From an uncultured Ignavibacteria bacterium (GTDB taxonomy: Bacteria > Bacteroidota > Ignavibacteria > Tepidaquicellales > Tepidaquicellaceae), in assembly GCA_937974175.1 (NCBI GenBank), contig CALJIG010000047.1:1-64000 (forward strand): 64,000 nt of DNA, read 5' to 3'. The notes beneath the pieces were generated by a model that worked only from the letters and a program-made list of their open reading frames with translations, did not search any database and was not told the DNA's origin. This document shows positions 18,295 to 28,369 of the stretch, piece by piece. Within the stretch, counting starts at the first letter, position 1; the number at the start of each line of letters is the position of its first letter. Both the position numbers and the translations under genes were made by a program.

Positions 18295-20247
18295 TCAATT
18301 AATTTCAATTAATTGTTCCGGTGTAGTTTGCACATCACCGTTCTCGTATAGTATCTTAATTGAATAAAAATATTTAGCGGGGGATTGAATTTCTTTATCG
18401 ATGAAATTTAATCCGGAAAGTATTTCACTAAGCTGATAAGAATATTCCTCATCGTTCTCTTTTCTCATTACTAAATATCCTGTGACGGGGGAAGGATAAT
18501 TCTTTACGGCTTCCCAAGATATATCTATTGAGTTGTCTGTTTTATTATGAGTGAGAGAAATTTTTATCTGTGGAGCATCAATATTATTATCAGTAGATAA
18601 GGATATAACAGACAACTGTGATGATTGTGAAATATTTCCTGCTATATCTGTAGATGATATTTTATAGTAATGAGTTTTACCCACTGATGCATTATTATCA
18701 GTAAATAAAATTTGTTCTTTAGGTACAGTGCCGATTTCCGTATATCCGGATACACTGTCTTCCGAGCGGTAAATTTTAAATCCTGCAAGATCCGTTTCAA
18801 ATTGTTTTACCCATGTTAAGGCAACAGTATTATTTTCAAGTGTGATATCAGATATAATTGGAATTGACGGCGTAACAACATCTTTCAATTTAACGGCAAC
18901 AGGCTGTGAATAATCACTGTTCATATATTTTTGGTTCACGGCAACTACTTTATAATAGAAATCATTCAACGCACCTTTTGAAAGGGTATCAGTGTATGAA
19001 GTTTCTTTTAATGGCAGGGGAGTTAAAAGCAGGAACTCACTTTCATTTCCTTTAGTATTTCTATAAAGCTTGTATCCGATAACGTTTGATGAAGAGCTTT
19101 TATTCCATGTGAGTGAAACGTTTATTGAATCGCTTATGGCTGTAAGATTTTCCGGAACGGCAGGCTTTGAATAATCATTACTAATAGCGGCAATCACAGA
19201 AGAATTGTTTATCATTCCACCGTTATTTTCAGAGGACACATAGTAAAAATATTTTTTGTTCTGTTCGGCAGAAATATCTGTATACATTGTATCAGCGGAT
19301 GAGATTAGAGAAGAATTTATTTTTGTAAATTCTCCCTTAGCATCATCACTTCTGTAAATGTTAAATCCTTTCAGATTGCTCTGAGACTGAACATGCCAAT
19401 ATAGAGTGAGCTGATTATTTCCATCGTAACGAACGTTCATTGCCCGTGGAGGAAGAGCAATTGATTCGACAGTAATCGAAACACTTGCAGATGGTGCGCT
19501 TTCATTTCCGAATGCATCCAGTCCAGTATAAGTATAGCTGAACGTACCGGCTGAAGTAAGCGAGTCGGCAAATAAATATGCCTGCTTCTTTTCTGTATCA
19601 AAAACATAAACAGGTTTTTCAGTTAATTTCTTACCATCTCTGTACACATTATAAGAAATAAATTTGTCCTGCTCGGCTGCCCAATTACAGAATATTTTCT
19701 CATTATTCTGAGCAAGAGTTAAAGTATTATTTACTAATGCAGGTGCGTCATTTATTCCGGTTTCATCCGTGGTTCCCAATTCAACTTCAGCACCGGAGCG
19801 TAAATAACTAACTTTGTAAGTATATTTTTTACCTGATTCCACTTTTGAATCAGCATATCCCATTCCTGTATATTTTGCAAAGTCATTATTTAATAAAGTT
19901 TGAAGTATGAGAGTAAACTCCCAGTTCTCATATTCCATCGCATCTTTAGGTGTGCTGTAAATAATGTAATTATAGATTGCATTATTTTTATCACCAGCTT
20001 TCATCTCATTTTCAGTTAACTTAGCAGGTTTTTTTAATGGCTTATCGGTAAGCTTCACCCAATTATTATCTACATTATCTTTTCTATAGATAATAACACC
20101 TTCATCAAAACGATTCTTTTCCTGAAACCATTTTATGGTGATTGCATTTTCTTTGGGAGTGTATCCTGCCTTCACAAACGAATTCTGCGCCTGCGATACC
20201 TGAGAAAAAATTAAGACAAGAAAAATTATTTTAATATATTTGTTCAT
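18295..20247 (-). CDS. Secreted fibronectin type III repeat protein
   Basis: A 650-residue protein starting MNKYIKIIFLVLIFSQVSQA, a clear signal peptide; a longer in-frame start at 20274 would overlap the previous gene and lack this organisation. About six FN3-like repeats are visible, each with motifs such as GYKLYRNTKG, GFKIYRSEDS and YYKISSTDIAGN. No enzymatic domain or T9SS tail was seen, so it is probably a periplasmic or surface scaffold acting with its operon partners. It lies 20 bp after the 1280-residue gene and 19 bp before the barrel gene, so co-expression is very likely. Confidence 0.85.
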   Translation of the reverse strand: MNKYIKIIFLVLIFSQVSQAQNSFVKAGYTPKENAITIKWFQEKNRFDEGVIIYRKDNVDNNWVKLTDKPLKKPAKLTENEMKAGDKNNAIYNYIIYSTPKDAMEYENWEFTLILQTLLNNDFAKYTGMGYADSKVESGKKYTYKVSYLRSGAEVELGTTDETGINDAPALVNNTLTLAQNNEKIFCNWAAEQDKFISYNVYRDGKKLTEKPVYVFDTEKKQAYLFADSLTSAGTFSYTYTGLDAFGNESAPSASVSITVESIALPPRAMNVRYDGNNQLTLYWHVQSQSNLKGFNIYRSDDAKGEFTKINSSLISSADTMYTDISAEQNKKYFYYVSSENNGGMINNSSVIAAISNDYSKPAVPENLTAISDSINVSLTWNKSSSSNVIGYKLYRNTKGNESEFLLLTPLPLKETSYTDTLSKGALNDFYYKVVAVNQKYMNSDYSQPVAVKLKDVVTPSIPIISDITLENNTVALTWVKQFETDLAGFKIYRSEDSVSGYTEIGTVPKEQILFTDNNASVGKTHYYKISSTDIAGNISQSSQLSVISLSTDNNIDAPQIKISLTHNKTDNSIDISWEAVKNYPSPVTGYLVMRKENDEEYSYQLSEILSGLNFIDKEIQSPAKYFYSIKILYENGDVQTTPEQLIEIN

Positions 20248-20267
20248 TTGTTTTCTTAAAATTTTAT

Positions 20268-23200
20268 TTAGCAATGATCTTCAAATGCAAAACTTCCGTT
20301 TTTGTATCTCATTTTTAGTGTTACAGTTTTACAAAATCTCCAGAAACATCCTTTTGCGCTGATAGAACCTGCAAAGCAAACAGGGTTCGGTAACTGTGCT
20401 TCAAGAGTTGCAGTAATAGAACCTGAAAGAACTGTCAAATTTCCTTCATCAAAATAGACATTATAATGAAATCCCAGTTCGGCGCTTCCTGTAATTACTG
20501 CTCCGCCTGTAAACTGGAATGGGGAGTATGCAAGTGCTCCGTTAATGCCTACGCTGCCCCATGCTCTGCCATAAAATATTGCCCAATGCTGCGGACCTGA
20601 ATCAACAGAGTATCCTACTCCGAATGCAATGTTTGATGAGTTTAAATTTACGTAAGCTGTTGCGACAGTTGTACCGCAGTACATATTCATTGTTACAGGT
20701 GTCTGCGGTGTGCCGACATTTAAATACCAGGTATCTGAGCCGAAGTACAGAGCAAGATTTCCGTTCCCGCAAACAACGTTATCGATGTTTGCATTTACAT
20801 TTACATCTGCACTGAAAAATTTCTGATTCGGATTTATTACAACTTTTATAACTGCACCCCCATATATTTTTGCATTAGTGTTGCCTCTTCCTGCAAGCAG
20901 GTAAACATCACCTGTTAATGTGCTTTCAAACCCGTTTCCAATCGCAACTTCAAGTGAAGTTTTACCCCATATTTTATATCCGTCATCACTTGTTGACATG
21001 AAGGGCACTTCCGCATAGATTCCGAAAGTTGTTCCACCATCAGGTACATAGGTGTTATTGCCAATTCCAACACCTGTATGTTTCATTTTTGAATAAATCC
21101 TTCCCTTGAATCCATATATTCCTAAATCTCCGATTCCAATGGAAACCGGAGTGTTTGGAAATTCTGCGCTTGCTTCAACGAACCAATATTTAAATCCCTG
21201 CGGAGCTACACCTAAAATTATTTTTCCACCAACTGTATATTCAGTGGGATTATGCATCATCATATCAAATGTTGCCATAAAAGCCGTTCCGTATATTGCA
21301 TCTTTTTTATATTCTATAGATGCGCTGTAGGATGATTCCGAGTTCTGATATGTTATGCTTATTCCGTCAGGTGTAATTTCATTAGCATAAGAAATTTCCG
21401 AACCGCTGCCGCCTTTATTCGGATTGCGGTAAAATTTATATCCTACACCGAAATCACTTCCGCCCGGTCCCGATAAATCTTCTGCTAAAATAATTTTACC
21501 TTTAACTTCAAAGTTGTAATTACCGCTTCCGAAATTATTGAATCTAATTTTGTTAAGTGTTACATCATAGCCGTTGTAAACCGAGCCGTTATAGTTATCA
21601 AGCTCAAGCCAGTGACCTTGAAGATTTTCGGATTCTTCAAATCCTATCTGAGCAGTTGATGTTACATAAAAATTATATGCATTCATCGTTCCTGTAGATA
21701 AATTTTTGTTCTGAGTATTATCTAATGTAAGATTAGACTGAAATACTACTCTGCCTTGTTTTATTACTGCAGAGTTAAGGCTAATTTTTAATCTGTCATA
21801 TTCCGAAGGACTATTACCGAATAAATATATATCTCCGAGATTCGTATTTGCTAAATCAAGTGTTCCCGGTCCGATGGAATAATCAGTAATTGGAATTACA
21901 TAATTTAAATTCAGCCCGACCATAGGAATAAAAATTCCGCCTTTGAAATTACACTTCTTCAGCGAGTTATCTTTTATTTCCAGGAAGAACTTATTTACAT
22001 CGCAATCAAAACCGTAAAATTTACTTTTATAACTCATGCCTGTTATATCTGTTTTTGCAGTTAGACCTTTTGAGTTGATATACATATCTCCTAAAATATT
22101 ATCACCAGAAAGTTGAATATCGTTGAATCCGGAGTTAACCGGGAAAATAACTTTACCTTTATTTATTCTAATGCCGCCTTTCCATGTATCTTTCGGAACT
22201 AAGTCGATGATAACATTAGTGACATATAAGCTTAAATCTTTATTTTTATTCAGAGGAACTGTAAACGATGCTGTTCCTAACTCTGTTGCAAATTTTAATG
22301 AGCTTTGATTTTCGAAACCGATTTTTACACGTTCTCCAGTACCGTATTTTATATAATCAGGAAGGCCGACATTTCCGCCGAGCTTGAGTGTAAGTTTATT
22401 ATTTTTTACTGTGAAAAATGTTTTTAAATGGAGCAGTTCCAAATTAAAGCCTGAAGGCTCAACAAGCTGAAAGCTTCCGTCATTCTTAGCGAGAAGATTA
22501 TCAACAGATAGTTTTTCAACAGGATCTATTTTACACCATGCTTCAGAAGATTGCATCATAACTTTTCCGCTTGTCTGCATATTATTCCCTTTAGTGGTAA
22601 GCGGAAACTGCGAGCGGACATATCCGTAGATTGTTGCGCCGTCTACACGAAGTGAAATAGTAGCTCCGAAGAATAAAGACTGAGTTTCGCTGTGTTCAAT
22701 TTTAAAACTAATACCACCGTTAGGTATAGCATCCTGTATTTGACCGGACTTAACTTTCCAGTTAACTCCGCTTTTTTCTATTTCAAGATTTTGAAATTTT
22801 ACGTAAATCTGCGGACCATTATCCCAAAGTTTTACTATTCCGTCTCCTGCAAAATTTGACGGGCTTTTGTTTGAGATTGTAGAAACACTAACATCATATT
22901 TTCCGATCTTGAATTTTTTCACATCGCCTGCTAAATCTTCTCCGCCTGTTACTTTGAACTGGTAATAGTCACTCTTTCCGACAATACCGTTGTTCTGATT
23001 AATGTATGCCTGAGAGAAAGCCTCAACTTTCCAGAAATATGATGAACCCTTATCCAGAATTCCCATTTCAACAGTAAAGTTTGCTGATTGTATTTCAGCG
23101 TTATAATTAAAGCCTGTAATATCCTGAGTGTAATCAGGAACAGATGCATCGAGGCCTGTTCTTCCGGAAGGATTTACTTTGTAAATTTTCAGAATGTACT

Positions 23201-24110
23201 TAGTAATGGATTTGTTTGTGTTGGCTTTCTTCCATGTGAATTTATATCCTGCATAAGTTGTATTATTCATTCCGGGAAGCTGGGCTACATCTAAATTTCC
23301 GTCATCGGAAGGAGTCATCAATTGTATAAAACCATCTGCCACGGGCGGAGTAACATCACCTGGAACTGTAAAACTTCTTATTTCACTTTTTGAAGAAGCG
23401 ACCATATCTCCTTTATAATCCAGCAAGCCGACCTGCCAGTAATAAGTTTTTCCTTTCTGTAAAGCTGTTGCAGAAACAGGATAAACTAAAAATGTAGCAG
23501 TCTGAACTTTTTCAAATTCAGGTGTCTGCAGAGATTGTTGCGGAGTTCCGTTTTTTTCTGCTAAAATAAATTTGTATTGATTTCCCTGACCGGGAAGTGG
23601 TGCCCATGAAAAATTCGGGTTCTTATCAGAAATACTTGCATTGTTATCTGGCGATATCAAGCTAATTCCCGATACGTTATTTACAGTGTGCGGAATACAT
23701 TGAGTACCAAGCACAGAGCCATTTTTCATCTGGACGTTCAAACAGATTGTATAATTCCCCGAAGGAACTTCTCCTGTTTGCATTAATATGTCCTTATATT
23801 TTGCTTTGGGAAATTTTGCATTAATCGGGCTTACATCACTCACGGTAACAGTTGTAGTTCCCGGGGGCAGATCAAATTCCTTCGTTGTTGCTTCGAATAT
23901 TAGTCCGTCAGCAGATTCAGTTAACTGACCAAGCAGATAAACTTTGAATGTAGATTGAGACATATTCTTTAATGTCACTGACCAGAGGTTTTCAACATTT
24001 AGCTTCCCGGGAGGAGGAGGCTTTAGCTGAACAATAACTTCTGAATGAAGCTCCGCTGCCGTAAATAAAAACAGGGAGAATAAAAACAAAAGTTTTAATT
24101 TTAGCTTCAT
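20268..24110 (-). CDS. Giant secreted beta-rich protein with PPP-LW N-terminal module
   Basis: A 1280-residue protein with a signal peptide (about 1-23). Residues ~25-145 carry the module PPPPGKLNVENLW...PSGNYTICLNV shared with the barrel protein of the same operon. Two Ig/FN3-like domains follow (PNFSWAPLPG, TYYWQVGLLD; YKFTWKKANT, SYFWKVEAFS). The remaining ~850 residues are beta-rich with many Gly/Asn and repeated amphipathic strands, perhaps a long beta-solenoid or sheet, and end in a cysteine-rich tip (KGCFWRFCKTV, final EDHC). No catalytic motif was recognised. Context suggests a large cell-surface structure or periplasm-spanning component. Genes 5' and 3' are within 20-40 bp. Confidence 0.83.
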   Translation of the reverse strand: MKLKLKLLFLFSLFLFTAAELHSEVIVQLKPPPPGKLNVENLWSVTLKNMSQSTFKVYLLGQLTESADGLIFEATTKEFDLPPGTTTVTVSDVSPINAKFPKAKYKDILMQTGEVPSGNYTICLNVQMKNGSVLGTQCIPHTVNNVSGISLISPDNNASISDKNPNFSWAPLPGQGNQYKFILAEKNGTPQQSLQTPEFEKVQTATFLVYPVSATALQKGKTYYWQVGLLDYKGDMVASSKSEIRSFTVPGDVTPPVADGFIQLMTPSDDGNLDVAQLPGMNNTTYAGYKFTWKKANTNKSITKYILKIYKVNPSGRTGLDASVPDYTQDITGFNYNAEIQSANFTVEMGILDKGSSYFWKVEAFSQAYINQNNGIVGKSDYYQFKVTGGEDLAGDVKKFKIGKYDVSVSTISNKSPSNFAGDGIVKLWDNGPQIYVKFQNLEIEKSGVNWKVKSGQIQDAIPNGGISFKIEHSETQSLFFGATISLRVDGATIYGYVRSQFPLTTKGNNMQTSGKVMMQSSEAWCKIDPVEKLSVDNLLAKNDGSFQLVEPSGFNLELLHLKTFFTVKNNKLTLKLGGNVGLPDYIKYGTGERVKIGFENQSSLKFATELGTASFTVPLNKNKDLSLYVTNVIIDLVPKDTWKGGIRINKGKVIFPVNSGFNDIQLSGDNILGDMYINSKGLTAKTDITGMSYKSKFYGFDCDVNKFFLEIKDNSLKKCNFKGGIFIPMVGLNLNYVIPITDYSIGPGTLDLANTNLGDIYLFGNSPSEYDRLKISLNSAVIKQGRVVFQSNLTLDNTQNKNLSTGTMNAYNFYVTSTAQIGFEESENLQGHWLELDNYNGSVYNGYDVTLNKIRFNNFGSGNYNFEVKGKIILAEDLSGPGGSDFGVGYKFYRNPNKGGSGSEISYANEITPDGISITYQNSESSYSASIEYKKDAIYGTAFMATFDMMMHNPTEYTVGGKIILGVAPQGFKYWFVEASAEFPNTPVSIGIGDLGIYGFKGRIYSKMKHTGVGIGNNTYVPDGGTTFGIYAEVPFMSTSDDGYKIWGKTSLEVAIGNGFESTLTGDVYLLAGRGNTNAKIYGGAVIKVVINPNQKFFSADVNVNANIDNVVCGNGNLALYFGSDTWYLNVGTPQTPVTMNMYCGTTVATAYVNLNSSNIAFGVGYSVDSGPQHWAIFYGRAWGSVGINGALAYSPFQFTGGAVITGSAELGFHYNVYFDEGNLTVLSGSITATLEAQLPNPVCFAGSISAKGCFWRFCKTVTLKMRYKNGSFAFEDHC

Positions 24111-24148
24111 ATATTTTATAGTTTTGAAATAAGAGTTTGGGTTAAACT

Positions 24149-24568
24149 TTATAATTGTATATTTTTAAAGCCGAGTCGGGGACCATATTTTTGCCTTACG
24201 CTCAATGATAAACTGCAGTTATTCATAATAGCGGAGTTAGTTTTAAAAACTGAAATCAAAAAATCTTTATCGTAAAATTTTGAAACAATACTGCCTGTTT
24301 CTTTTTCAGTAATTATTGTAAGCCCGGGGACCAGTTTAAACTCAGGACTTATATCTTTGAACATTGTTTTATCGTCTTTATCATACAAGCTGCTTTCAAG
24401 AAAAACTTTATAGGCGTTAGTTGTAGTATTGTTCAAATTAAAAGCAAAGGTTTCATCATCAGGTTTTGAAATTTCTATCATTACCTGTGAATTTATATTC
24501 TGATTATTAATTATTAGTATTGGCAGCATGAAAGTAGAGTTTAATATGAGGTTTGATCTTAGTGCCAT
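24149..24568 (-). CDS. Small protein resembling a lone copy of the operon's N-terminal module
   Basis: A 139-residue protein, first gene of the leftward operon. The N-terminus is hydrophobic (about 7-22) and may be a signal peptide. The rest (KVFLESSLYDKDDK, then SPEFKLVPGLTIIT and NNCSLSLSV) matches in order the module found in the 1280- and 823-residue proteins (KVYLLGQLTESADG, TKEFDLPPGTTTVT, NYTICLNV). The identity is weak, so this is a proposal. It lacks the PPP and LW residues and may be a divergent or degraded subunit. It lies 38 bp upstream of the giant gene. Confidence 0.65.
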   Translation of the reverse strand: MALRSNLILNSTFMLPILIINNQNINSQVMIEISKPDDETFAFNLNNTTTNAYKVFLESSLYDKDDKTMFKDISPEFKLVPGLTIITEKETGSIVSKFYDKDFLISVFKTNSAIMNNCSLSLSVRQKYGPRLGFKNIQL

Positions 24569-24720
24569 TTTTATTTTTCGTGCTTCAAACTAAAGTTTTT
24601 CAGCTTTCAATTCAAAGAAAGATTTTTCAGTTTGTAATCGGTCAAATTTAATGTAAATTAAGAAAAAGCTCTAAAATCAATTTAAAATTAGCCTTTTTGA
24701 AACTAATCTTGTAATTAGTC

Positions 24721-26157
24721 ATGCTGAATTCCAATCTCATAAAAATCCTCGCAAGTCTTACTAAAGACGAGCTTAAAAGCTTTGAAGACTTTGTTTCTTC
24801 ACCATATTTTAATAAAAAGCCGACTGTGATAACACTTTTCAAAGAGCTTAAAAAGTTTTATCCCGGCTTTACTGATTCCTCTCTTACCAAGGAAAGTATT
24901 TATCAGAAAATTTATAAAGGGAAAAGTTTTAATGACGGCGTATTGCGGAATCAGATGTCTGAGCTTTACAAATTGCTTTTAAAATTTATCGGCACTGAAG
25001 CGTTTAATAGAGATAGTGTTGAATTCAAGATCAAAGTTTCAAGAGAACTTATGCTGAAAGGATTACCTAAAACTTTTAAGAATTATTATGATGATCTGAA
25101 AAAGGAAACAGAGAAAGAAGATTTAATAGAAAATGAATACTATTACTGGAACCGCGCAGTGCTTGATGAGCAGTATGAAGACAGTCTTTTGTTTTCCGGG
25201 TATGCACAGGGTGTACCGATAAATAATCTTTATGGAAATAATTTTATTTATTTTACACTGATAAAATTGTTTAAAGTAATGCATAACCTTCATGCTACAG
25301 AAGTTAATACAAATGTTTATTATGATAAAAGTATATTAAGAGAGTTCTTAAGTCTTTTGGATACTGAATCTTTTCTTGAACGTATCAGAGAGGTTTCCGA
25401 AAAAGACCACAATATAGTTTCTATGTATTATTATATGTCAAAAGCATTGATGGATTACAATGATTTTGATTCCTTTTATAAATTTTATAATCTGGTTGAA
25501 AACAATTATATTTTATTTGAAGAAGGCGAAAGATATGCGCTATATATCCAGCTGAACAATATTGCTTCTAATACTAAGGCCGGAAAAGTAATTCTTCTTG
25601 ATATTTATAAAAGCATGCTGGAAAAGAAAATATACAAAGCAGGAGAGAACGGCTATCTTAATTATTTACTATTCAGTTATATCTTAACAAATGCATTACA
25701 TAAAAAGGAACTTAAATGGGCAGAAAATTTTATAGATAAATATATCGGTGAGATTGACCCTTTATATCAGGAAAATATGATGCATTACAGTAAGGCACAT
25801 CTGTATTTTGAAATGAAGGATTTTAATAAATCACTAGAGCATATCATAAAGGTAAAAGCAGATAATTTTATGTTCAAGCATCAAACTTATAAGCTGACTG
25901 TTGAAAATTATTATGAAGTCAATGAAATCGAACCGCTGTATTATTCTATGGATAATTTCAAATATTATATAACAAAAGGAAATCTGCGGGAAGACTGGGC
26001 TAAGTATTATGAAAATTATCTCGCTTCTGTAAAAGAGTTAGTAAAATTAAAAGAAGGTAAAGAGAAAGATACTTTTAAAATAGATAAACTGTTAAAAGAA
26101 GCAACAGGGGATATGAGCTGGGTCATAAGTAAGTTAAAAGAACTGAACATAAAGTAA
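24721..26157 (+). CDS. ~490-residue helical paralogous family, copy B
   Basis: A 478-residue cytosolic protein of the same unknown family as copies A, C, D and E. The N-terminal signature reads ILASLTKDELKSFEDFVSSP followed by YFN; a KIYKGKSF block and SELYKLLLKFI block follow. The C-terminal half is helical with WAENFIDKY and repeats around HYSKAHLYFEMKDFNKSLEH. No signal peptide. The start is 152 bp from the start of the divergent secreted-protein operon, so both could share a regulatory region. A TAATCTTG element 8-15 bp before the ATG resembles the Bacteroidota-type TAnnTTTG promoter box, which would make the mRNA almost leaderless; this is speculative. Confidence 0.85.
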   Translation: MLNSNLIKILASLTKDELKSFEDFVSSPYFNKKPTVITLFKELKKFYPGFTDSSLTKESIYQKIYKGKSFNDGVLRNQMSELYKLLLKFIGTEAFNRDSVEFKIKVSRELMLKGLPKTFKNYYDDLKKETEKEDLIENEYYYWNRAVLDEQYEDSLLFSGYAQGVPINNLYGNNFIYFTLIKLFKVMHNLHATEVNTNVYYDKSILREFLSLLDTESFLERIREVSEKDHNIVSMYYYMSKALMDYNDFDSFYKFYNLVENNYILFEEGERYALYIQLNNIASNTKAGKVILLDIYKSMLEKKIYKAGENGYLNYLLFSYILTNALHKKELKWAENFIDKYIGEIDPLYQENMMHYSKAHLYFEMKDFNKSLEHIIKVKADNFMFKHQTYKLTVENYYEVNEIEPLYYSMDNFKYYITKGNLREDWAKYYENYLASVKELVKLKEGKEKDTFKIDKLLKEATGDMSWVISKLKELNIK

Positions 26158-26277
26158 TTACATCTCTGCCTGCACTTTGCCAAAAATGTCGGTACATCAA
26201 GATGAAAATTGTTAATAATAGGCTTTTAAACCTAATTTGATGGCATAATCTTTGAGTATTGTGACAATAGTACAACT

Positions 26278-28161
26278 ATGACTCTATCATTAATAAAAAA
26301 ACATTTCTATTTAATTCTTATTTTCATTCCAGCCTCATTATTTTGCCAGACCGGCGAAATTTTTGAAGTAGATGAAGTTGAGTTTATCCATAAAGATACG
26401 ACTACTTTCGATAAAGGCACATTGAATGATGTAATCGGCATAAATAAAGTCGGTGCTTTCAGTCAAAAAGTTCTTGGAGAAGATATATTCAAAATAGAAA
26501 AATTTTATTTTGATAATGGCTTTTTTGATACTAAAGTAGATACGCTTGTAAAGTATAATTTAGAAGATAAAGAAGTGCTTGTCCAATTTATCATCAAAGA
26601 AAATAAGAGATACAGAATGGATACTCTTATTTACTATGGGTTGGATAAAATTTCTCCGGAAGCGCGTTCTGCGATGGACAGTATTAAGTCTATCAGATCA
26701 AAAAGAATTTACAACAAAGTTTTAATCATTCAACAGACAAACCGCATTATTGATATGCTGCAGAATATGGGATATATGAATGCAAGCATAAGGCAGGAAC
26801 AGGGTACTATTGTAACTAAATATGATACAAGCTGCACTGTAAGTATTTATTTAGAAAATGCGGATACAGTTTTTTATTTCGGCAAGACTAAAATACAAAT
26901 TAACGATAACAAATACGGAGTAGATGATGAGTTATTCTATAAGATGATAGAATATGATGAAGGGGACCGATATAGCAAAGAAGTAAAATTATTAACAGAA
27001 AGAAATATCAGCAAATATGCAATAGTTCAAAGCGCACGTGTAGAAGCAGAAAGTGTAGAAGGGAACAAAGTAGATTTTCTTATTGAAGTAAATCTGACAA
27101 ATAAGCATGAGATAACTCCTTTTATAACAGGGCAGACAGTTGATAACAGATTTTTCTTCGGAGGAGGAGCGCAGTATATTAATAAATATTTTTGGAGAGG
27201 CAGAGTTTTAAATTTAACTGCCAGCGCATTAGTCAGCACATTAGAAATTAACCGGTTTGAATTTTCCGCTTCTGTTACCCAGCCGTATTTATTTAATAAG
27301 AGATCTTCTTTAACAAATAAAGTTACTTTAGGTCTGTACAATCTTGAACAATTCAGAAATTATTATGCAGGTAACCTTACAACCATAAGTTACTTCATAT
27401 CAGATCATACTTTTTATAATTCAGCTTCTTTGGATTTAAATGAAGAAATAGTAAGGTTCAAATATTATGACACAGATTCCACACTTGACCTTTTTAACTC
27501 AGTTCTGAGCGTTACGGCTATACATGATAACACGAACGATGCATTTAATCCTACTGCAGGCTTGTATCATTCAATCACAGCAGGAAGCGCGGGATTTATT
27601 CCGAAACTTTTAATAAACGGCTTTAAATGGAATTTGAATTATTCCCAATATGCAAAATTGTATACAGCAAATAGATTTTATCTGCAGCTTGGTGGAAAAA
27701 GAAGAGGAACTACCATTGCTACAAATTTCAAAGCCGGGAGTATTTTTGAATACGGTGAGGGGGAGCAGGTTGTACGGGTTCTGCCCATATACCGATTTTT
27801 CAGCGGCGGCGGCAGCAGCTTAAGGGGATGGAATGCGCAGGAAAATGGAATGGTAGATACTACAACTAACGGCGGAAATTTTTTACTTGAAGGAAGCATC
27901 GAGCTTAGAAAAAATTTATTTCCGACATCACAAGGATTTACAAAAAATATAGGAGCAGTTGTATTTTTTGATTACGGAAATATATGGGAGAATCCTAAGA
28001 ATTTTGATATTTCACAAATTGCAATGTCAGTGGGAGTAGGGATTAGATACAACTTATTTATTGGTCCGATAAGATTTGATGTTGGTTATAAGTTATATGA
28101 TCCTTCAAACAGAGAGCTTCCAAAGTTTGCATTTCATTTTGGTATAGGACAGGCATTTTAA
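26278..28161 (+). CDS. TamA/BamA-like Omp85 outer-membrane protein
   Basis: A 627-residue protein with a signal peptide (about 1-23). The N-terminal ~270 residues contain two or three POTRA-like domains (DIFKIEKFYFDNGFFDTKVD; LIIQQTNRIIDMLQNMGYMN). The C-terminal ~350 residues are a 16-strand-type barrel with the Omp85 landmark motifs FSGGGSSLRGW and GAVVFFDYGNIW, and end in a terminal Phe. It belongs to the bacterial surface antigen (Omp85) superfamily; size and POTRA number fit TamA better than BamA. A TamB-like gene lies convergently downstream, supporting a Tam-like pair that inserts or supplies outer-membrane proteins or lipids. Monocistronic. Confidence 0.88.
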   Translation: MTLSLIKKHFYLILIFIPASLFCQTGEIFEVDEVEFIHKDTTTFDKGTLNDVIGINKVGAFSQKVLGEDIFKIEKFYFDNGFFDTKVDTLVKYNLEDKEVLVQFIIKENKRYRMDTLIYYGLDKISPEARSAMDSIKSIRSKRIYNKVLIIQQTNRIIDMLQNMGYMNASIRQEQGTIVTKYDTSCTVSIYLENADTVFYFGKTKIQINDNKYGVDDELFYKMIEYDEGDRYSKEVKLLTERNISKYAIVQSARVEAESVEGNKVDFLIEVNLTNKHEITPFITGQTVDNRFFFGGGAQYINKYFWRGRVLNLTASALVSTLEINRFEFSASVTQPYLFNKRSSLTNKVTLGLYNLEQFRNYYAGNLTTISYFISDHTFYNSASLDLNEEIVRFKYYDTDSTLDLFNSVLSVTAIHDNTNDAFNPTAGLYHSITAGSAGFIPKLLINGFKWNLNYSQYAKLYTANRFYLQLGGKRRGTTIATNFKAGSIFEYGEGEQVVRVLPIYRFFSGGGSSLRGWNAQENGMVDTTTNGGNFLLEGSIELRKNLFPTSQGFTKNIGAVVFFDYGNIWENPKNFDISQIAMSVGVGIRYNLFIGPIRFDVGYKLYDPSNRELPKFAFHFGIGQAF

Positions 28162-28258
28162 GTTATGAGTTATGAGTTATGAGTTATGAGTTATGAGTTA
28201 TGAGTTATAAGTTATGAGTTATAAGTTATGAGTTATGAGCTATAAATTATGAGTTATG
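28161..28258. repeat. Heptanucleotide tandem repeat (agttatg)x14
   Basis: Fourteen consecutive 7-bp units of agttatg, ten of them exact, beginning at the last base of the tamA-like stop codon. Single-base variants (agttata, agctata, aattatg) occur in the later units. It is a simple-sequence array in a convergent spacer. A similar short taattcg array occurs at 61446-61485. Confidence 0.95.
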
Positions 28259-28308
28259 ATTGAGTATAAACTATCGTTGCAACGGAATTCCAATATAGGA
28301 TTAGACAT

Positions 28309-28342
28309 AAAAAACGCGATGTGTAAATGCATCGCGTTTTTT
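28309..28342. terminator. Bidirectional terminator between tamA-like and tamB-like genes
   Basis: Stem aaaaaacgcgatg/catcgcgtttttt with an 8-nt loop, A-rich on one side and T-rich on the other. It serves two convergent genes. Confidence 0.9.
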
Positions 28343-28369
28343 ATTGGAAGAAATTAAAAGATATTGAAA

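Noticed and set aside
24648..24842. A reverse-strand frame overlapping the start of copy B
   Set aside because: It is a shadow of the real gene at 24721-26157 and contains part of its regulatory region.
28161..28258. CRISPR array
   Set aside because: The units are 7 bp with no spacers and no cas genes nearby; it is simple-sequence DNA. The 102-bp tandem repeats also lack spacers.
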